From: Streptomyces sp. HD
Lineage (GTDB): Bacteria; Actinomycetota; Actinomycetes; Streptomycetales; Streptomycetaceae
DNA length: 64,000 nt
Assembly (NCBI RefSeq): GCF_028369295.1
Contig: NZ_JAQMYP010000018.1
Coordinates: forward strand, 1 to 64,000
Reading direction: 5' to 3'
Each line of letters opens with the position of its first letter. The stretch's first letter is position 1. Positions 60,581 to 64,000 of the stretch are shown here, piece after piece. Under the pieces are notes generated by a model. It did no database searches. It saw only the letters and a program-made list of their open reading frames with translations, and was not told where the DNA came from. The position numbers were made by a program, and so were the translations under genes.

Positions 60581-60608
60581 CGGCGGCAGACGGGGCGGAC
60601 GCGCCGGA

Positions 60609-62054
60609 TCAGACGGCCGGTGCGGGGAAGGTCGGGTACTCCACCCCGGAGACGTGCTGGACGACTCGGATGACCTGGCAGGAGTAGCCGAACTCGTTGT
60701 CGTACCAGAGGTAGAGGATCGCGTTGTCGCCGTCGACCTTCAGGGCGCCGGCGTCCACGATGGAGGCGTGCCGCGAGCCGATGAAGTCGCTGGAGACCGC
60801 GTCGGGCGCCGTGATGAAGTCGATCTGGCGGCGCAGCGGCGAGGTCAGCGACACGTCGCGCAGGTAGTCGAGGACCTCCTCGCGGCTCGTCTCGCGCTTC
60901 AGCTGGAGGTTGAGGATCGCGATCGAGACGTCCGGCACCGGGACCCGGATCGAGCTGCCGGAGATCTTCGCCTTGAGGTCGGGCAGCGCCTTGGCGACGG
61001 CCGAGGCGGCACCGGTCTCGGTGATGACCATGTTCAGCGGCGCGCTGCGGCCGCGGCGCTCGGACTTGTGGTAGTTGTCCAGCAGGTTCTGGTCGTTGGT
61101 GAAGGAGTGGACGGTCTCCACATGGCCGCGCTCCACGCCGAACTCGTCCTCCATCGCCTTCAGCGGCGGGACTATGGCGTTGGTGGTGCAGGAGGCGCAG
61201 GACAGGATCTGCTCGTCCGGCTTGATCGTGTCGTGGTTGACGCCGTGCACGATGTTCGGGACGTCGCCCTTGCCCGGCGCGGTCAGCACGACCTTGTCGA
61301 TACCGGGGCGCAGGTGCTCGGACAGGCCCTCGCGGTCGCGCCACTTGCCGGTGTTGTCGATCAGGATGGCGTTCTTGATGCCGTACGCCGTGTAGTCGAT
61401 CTCGGACGGGTCGTTCGCGTAGATGACCTTGATCGCGTTGCCGTTGGCGAAGATCGTGCTGTTCGTCTCGTCGACGGTGATCGTGCCCTGGAACTGGCCG
61501 TGGATGGAGTCCCGGCGCAGCAGCGAGGCCCGCTTGACGATGTCCTGATCGCCGCCGCCGCGCACGACGATGGCGCGCAGCCGCAGACCGTTGCCGGAGC
61601 CGGACTTCTCGATCAGCAGGCGGGCCACGAGGCGGCCGATGCGGCCGAAGCCGTACAGGACGACGTCGCGTCCCTCGCCGCGCTCGATCTTGTTGGCGCC
61701 GGTGGCACCGGCGACGGCCTCGGCGGTGAACGCCTCCACGGACAGACCGCGGTCGTCGGCCTTGTACGCCGCGGCCAGCATGCCGAGGTCGATCTGGGAC
61801 GGGCCCAGGTCGAGCGCGGCGAGGGCCTGCAGGAACGGCAGCGTCTCGGTGACCGAGAGCTCCTCGCCGCCGATCTGCCGGGCGAACCGGTGGGTCTTCA
61901 GGATGCTGACCACCGACTTGTTCACCAAGGAGCGGCTGTGGAGGAGAACGGTGACGTCCCTCTCACGGTGCAGCTTCCCGATGATCGGGATCATCGACTC
62001 CGCGATCTCCTCGCGGTTCTTCCAGTTGGTGAACGAGTCGTCGTTGACAGTCAC
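60609..62054 (-). CDS. gap: Glyceraldehyde-3-phosphate dehydrogenase, long form
   Basis: 481 residues. Residues about 1-125 are an N-terminal extension (FTNWKNREEIAESMIPIIGK, GGEELSVTETLPFLQALAAL) not present in the common 335-residue enzyme. The NAD domain starts DVVLYGFGRIGRLVARLLIE, the active site is ILSCASCTTNAIVPPLKAME with the catalytic Cys, and ISGSSIRVPVPDVSIAILNL and YLWYDNEFGYSCQVIRV complete the catalytic domain. This long form occurs widely in streptomycetes next to the classical enzyme. It oxidises glyceraldehyde 3-phosphate in glycolysis or the reverse reaction in gluconeogenesis. It is divergent from a LysR gene. Confidence 0.93.
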   Translation of the reverse strand: MTVNDDSFTNWKNREEIAESMIPIIGKLHRERDVTVLLHSRSLVNKSVVSILKTHRFARQIGGEELSVTETLPFLQALAALDLGPSQIDLGMLAAAYKADDRGLSVEAFTAEAVAGATGANKIERGEGRDVVLYGFGRIGRLVARLLIEKSGSGNGLRLRAIVVRGGGDQDIVKRASLLRRDSIHGQFQGTITVDETNSTIFANGNAIKVIYANDPSEIDYTAYGIKNAILIDNTGKWRDREGLSEHLRPGIDKVVLTAPGKGDVPNIVHGVNHDTIKPDEQILSCASCTTNAIVPPLKAMEDEFGVERGHVETVHSFTNDQNLLDNYHKSERRGRSAPLNMVITETGAASAVAKALPDLKAKISGSSIRVPVPDVSIAILNLQLKRETSREEVLDYLRDVSLTSPLRRQIDFITAPDAVSSDFIGSRHASIVDAGALKVDGDNAILYLWYDNEFGYSCQVIRVVQHVSGVEYPTFPAPAV

Positions 62055-62190
62055 AGGCCTATCTTTCGAGCTAGGAGGCGCTCATATGCTAACCGCAGGG
62101 TGCGACCGTCATTCAAAGGGGGGTCTCGCGTAGGGCGAGATGCCCGACATTGCGGTAATTCACGCGAAATGCGGATAGGGGGAGTGGCGC

Positions 62191-63150
62191 GTGGAACTGG
62201 AGCTGCGGCATCTGCGGGTGCTGTGTGCGGTCGCCGACGCGGGCAGCGTGGGCCGGGCCGCGTCGGACCTGGGGTACTCACAGCCCGCCGTGAGCACCCA
62301 ACTCCGGCGCATCGAGGGGCACTTCGGTGAGCCGCTGTTCGAGCGCGGACCGAGCGGGGTGCGGCCGACGCCGTACGGCGCCGAGGTGGTCGGCCAGGCC
62401 CGTGACGTGCTGGCCCGGGCCGCCATGATCGGCCGCCGCCCGGCACTCGGCTCGACCTCCGGGCGCCGGATCCTGCGGGTGGCGGCGACGAACTCCCCGG
62501 TGCTGGCCGGCATGGTCTCGGGGGTCCGCGCCCGGCTTCCGGACGTCTCGCTCTCCGTGAGCAGCGTGTACGCCTCCTCGCGCATCGTGGAGCTCCTGGA
62601 GGGTGGCGCGGTGGACGCCGCGATCGCCGCGGACTACCCCGGCAGGGAGCTGGCGCACCCGGACACGATCGCCCACCGCGGGATCGTCACCGAGCCGAAC
62701 TTCGTCGCGCTGCCGGCCCGCCACCCGCTCGCGCGTCGCGCTCAGATCTCCCTCGCCGATCTGGCCGAGGAGGCGTGGTTCGTGACGCCGGACGACGGAG
62801 CCGGGTGGCCCGGGGTCTTCTACGCGGCCTGCACGACTGCCGGTTTCACGCCGTCGGTGGTGCACGAATTCCTGGGCGACCGGCTCCAGTTGCAGGGGAT
62901 GATCGCCGACGGTCTCGGCGTGGCCGTCGTCCAGGCGACCACGCGGCCGATCCCGCAGATCGTCGTCAAACCGCTGACCGGTACGCCGCTGTGGTGCCGT
63001 TACGTACTGGCCTGGCGGCGTGACGCGGTGACCGAGCGGACGGCCGACGCGCTGTTGCAGTGCGCCACTGTCGCCTACCGTCAACTGGCCGCGCATTCAC
63101 CGCACTTGAGGGACTGGGCGGCACGCACCTGGAGTGTGTCGAAGGCGTAG
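62191..63150 (+). CDS. LysR-family transcriptional regulator
   Basis: 319 residues from a GTG at 62191. The N-terminal winged helix (residues about 1-62) reads ELRHLRVLCAVADAGSVGRA, ASDLGYSQPAVSTQLRRIEG and HFGEPLFERGPSGVRPTPYG, the LysR pattern. The effector domain (about 90-295) has periplasmic-binding-like folds (ILRVAATNSPVLAGMVSGVR, AIAADYPGRELAHPD, EPNFVALPARHPLARRAQIS). It is divergent from gap across 136 bp and could regulate it. The effector is unknown. Confidence 0.9.
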   Translation: MELELRHLRVLCAVADAGSVGRAASDLGYSQPAVSTQLRRIEGHFGEPLFERGPSGVRPTPYGAEVVGQARDVLARAAMIGRRPALGSTSGRRILRVAATNSPVLAGMVSGVRARLPDVSLSVSSVYASSRIVELLEGGAVDAAIAADYPGRELAHPDTIAHRGIVTEPNFVALPARHPLARRAQISLADLAEEAWFVTPDDGAGWPGVFYAACTTAGFTPSVVHEFLGDRLQLQGMIADGLGVAVVQATTRPIPQIVVKPLTGTPLWCRYVLAWRRDAVTERTADALLQCATVAYRQLAAHSPHLRDWAARTWSVSKA

Positions 63151-63313
63151 GCGGTGCGATCGGCGGCCCGTCGGGCGTTATGGCTCCACGGCGCAATGTG
63201 CTATGTCACACACCATTGTTGGGGCGGGTGGGCGTTGAGACAGTGCCTGATACGCCTCAGCACCCCTCCCGAGGCGCATCCCCATCCGTTCCGTTCAGGA
63301 ATGAGGAATCCAG

Positions 63314-64000
63314 ATGCGCTACCGCTCCGTGCTGCCCAGACGTATGCTGGGCACACTCGCCGTCTGCGCAACGCTCTCCGGCCTGCTGTGGAGCCCGGCC
63401 TTCGCGGCACCCCCGCCGGGCACCGACCCCACCGCCTCCGTGACCCCGCACCGGAAGGCCGCGCCACCCCCGTCCCCGACCGGCTCGCTCGCCACCTCCG
63501 GCGTCCGGACCGCCGTACAGAAGGAGGCCCTCACTCCGGCCCAACTCCCGCCCCTGACAGCGACGCCTGCCCGGATACCGCCGCGTGCGGGGGCCACCCG
63601 GGACAAGTTCTCGTGCTCTCCGGGCGACTTCGGCGGCCGGACCGGCGCCGCACTCGTCGCGTTCGTGAAGGCCTCCACCACCCAGTGCGTCAACAGCCTG
63701 TTCTCGGTGACGGGTTCGGACGCCCGCGCCGTCTTCCGAGAGCCCCAGATGATCACGGTCGCGCAGGCGTTCACGAGCACGGCCGGGACCTACAACGGCG
63801 ACAACTCCTCCCGTGTGCTGCAACTCGTGCTGTTCCTGCGCGCCGGCTACTTCGTGCAGTTCAACCACCCGGACGACGTCGGCCCGTACGGCACGTCACT
63901 GACCCGGAACACCACCCGGGGCCTCGACACCTTCTTCGCCCGCCCGCGTTCCGGGGACGTCACAGCCGCGAACGGTGACGTGCTGAGCGAGGTCGTCATC
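63314..64000 (+). CDS. Secreted M9-type collagenase, N-terminal part (3' end outside window)
   Basis: 229 codons are present with no stop before the window end. MRYRSVLPRRMLGTLAVCAT followed by LSGLLWSPAFA is a twin-basic signal peptide, and a Pro/Ala-rich linker follows. From about residue 97, DKFSCSPGDFGGRTGAALVA, FVKASTTQCVNSLFSVTGSD, ARAVFREPQMITVAQAFT and VLQLVLFLRAGYFVQFN match the N-terminal activator domain of M9 microbial collagenases of Streptomyces. The catalytic HExxH domain lies beyond 64000. The ATG at 63314 follows ATGAGGAATCCAG. Exported; would degrade collagen or similar proteins. Confidence 0.85.
   Translation, partial: MRYRSVLPRRMLGTLAVCATLSGLLWSPAFAAPPPGTDPTASVTPHRKAAPPPSPTGSLATSGVRTAVQKEALTPAQLPPLTATPARIPPRAGATRDKFSCSPGDFGGRTGAALVAFVKASTTQCVNSLFSVTGSDARAVFREPQMITVAQAFTSTAGTYNGDNSSRVLQLVLFLRAGYFVQFNHPDDVGPYGTSLTRNTTRGLDTFFARPRSGDVTAANGDVLSEVVI

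Overview
The window is high-GC actinobacterial DNA, almost certainly a Streptomyces chromosome. Supporting signs are the strong G/C third-position bias, frequent GTG and TTG starts, operons stitched by ATGA/GTGA overlaps, many FCD-GntR, TetR and AraC regulators, SpoIIE-type PP2C phosphatases, secreted polysaccharidases, a CebR-type operator and a rifamycin-associated element. No tRNA, rRNA, CRISPR array or intact mobile element was seen.

Layout. 1-3.6 kb: an alpha-hydroxy-acid oxidase/AhpD-like operon, a small secreted protein and a decayed aldehyde dehydrogenase. 3.6-11.6 kb: a one-carbon island in which a divergent GntR regulator faces glyA-soxB-soxD-soxA-soxG-purU (serine hydroxymethyltransferase, heterotetrameric sarcosine oxidase, formyl-THF deformylase; purU is frameshifted). 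12.1-12.9 kb: scars of a CBM3 cellulase and a UTRA regulator. 12.9-15.7 kb: a two-gene encapsulin operon (cNMP-binding-domain shell protein plus cysteine desulfurase cargo). 16-21 kb: TetR/oxidoreductase, RNA-ligase-like, AraC and NmrA-like genes with clear operators. 21-23 kb: a GH15 enzyme. 23-26.6 kb: an FCD-GntR regulator with paired TGTATACA operators, a frameshifted dehydrogenase, an ABM monooxygenase, a cupin stump, an IS481 stump and a PaaX regulator. 26.6-31.7 kb: secreted hydrolase plus MFS transporter, VOC protein and PhzF. 31.8-34.5 kb: rifamycin phosphotransferase behind a rifamycin-associated element. 34.5-36.7 kb: expansin remnant, secreted zincin, methyltransferase. 36.8-45.0 kb: a vitamin B12 module in which a cobalamin riboswitch leads a BtuFCD-type importer, directly downstream of methylmalonyl-CoA mutase (mutA-mutB-meaB). 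45.2-48.5 kb: a frameshifted hydrolase, an EF-hand protein, and a GH5 beta-mannanase preceded by a decayed CBM2 gene and a CebR-type operator. 48.5-53.2 kb: two tandem PAS/GAF/PP2C phosphatases. 53.4-64 kb: pyruvate carboxylase, an ANT-like nucleotidyltransferase, a cyclase/ThDP-enzyme pair, long-form GAPDH, a LysR regulator and the start of a collagenase.

Themes. Several units serve linked metabolism: sarcosine and serine one-carbon flow; propionyl/methylmalonyl-CoA metabolism with B12 uptake; anaplerosis by pyruvate carboxylase. Plant-polymer degradation genes (mannanase, CBM, expansin and cellulase remnants) show repeated decay. Several genes carry single-base frameshifts, which may be true decay or sequence error; this should be settled before function is assigned.
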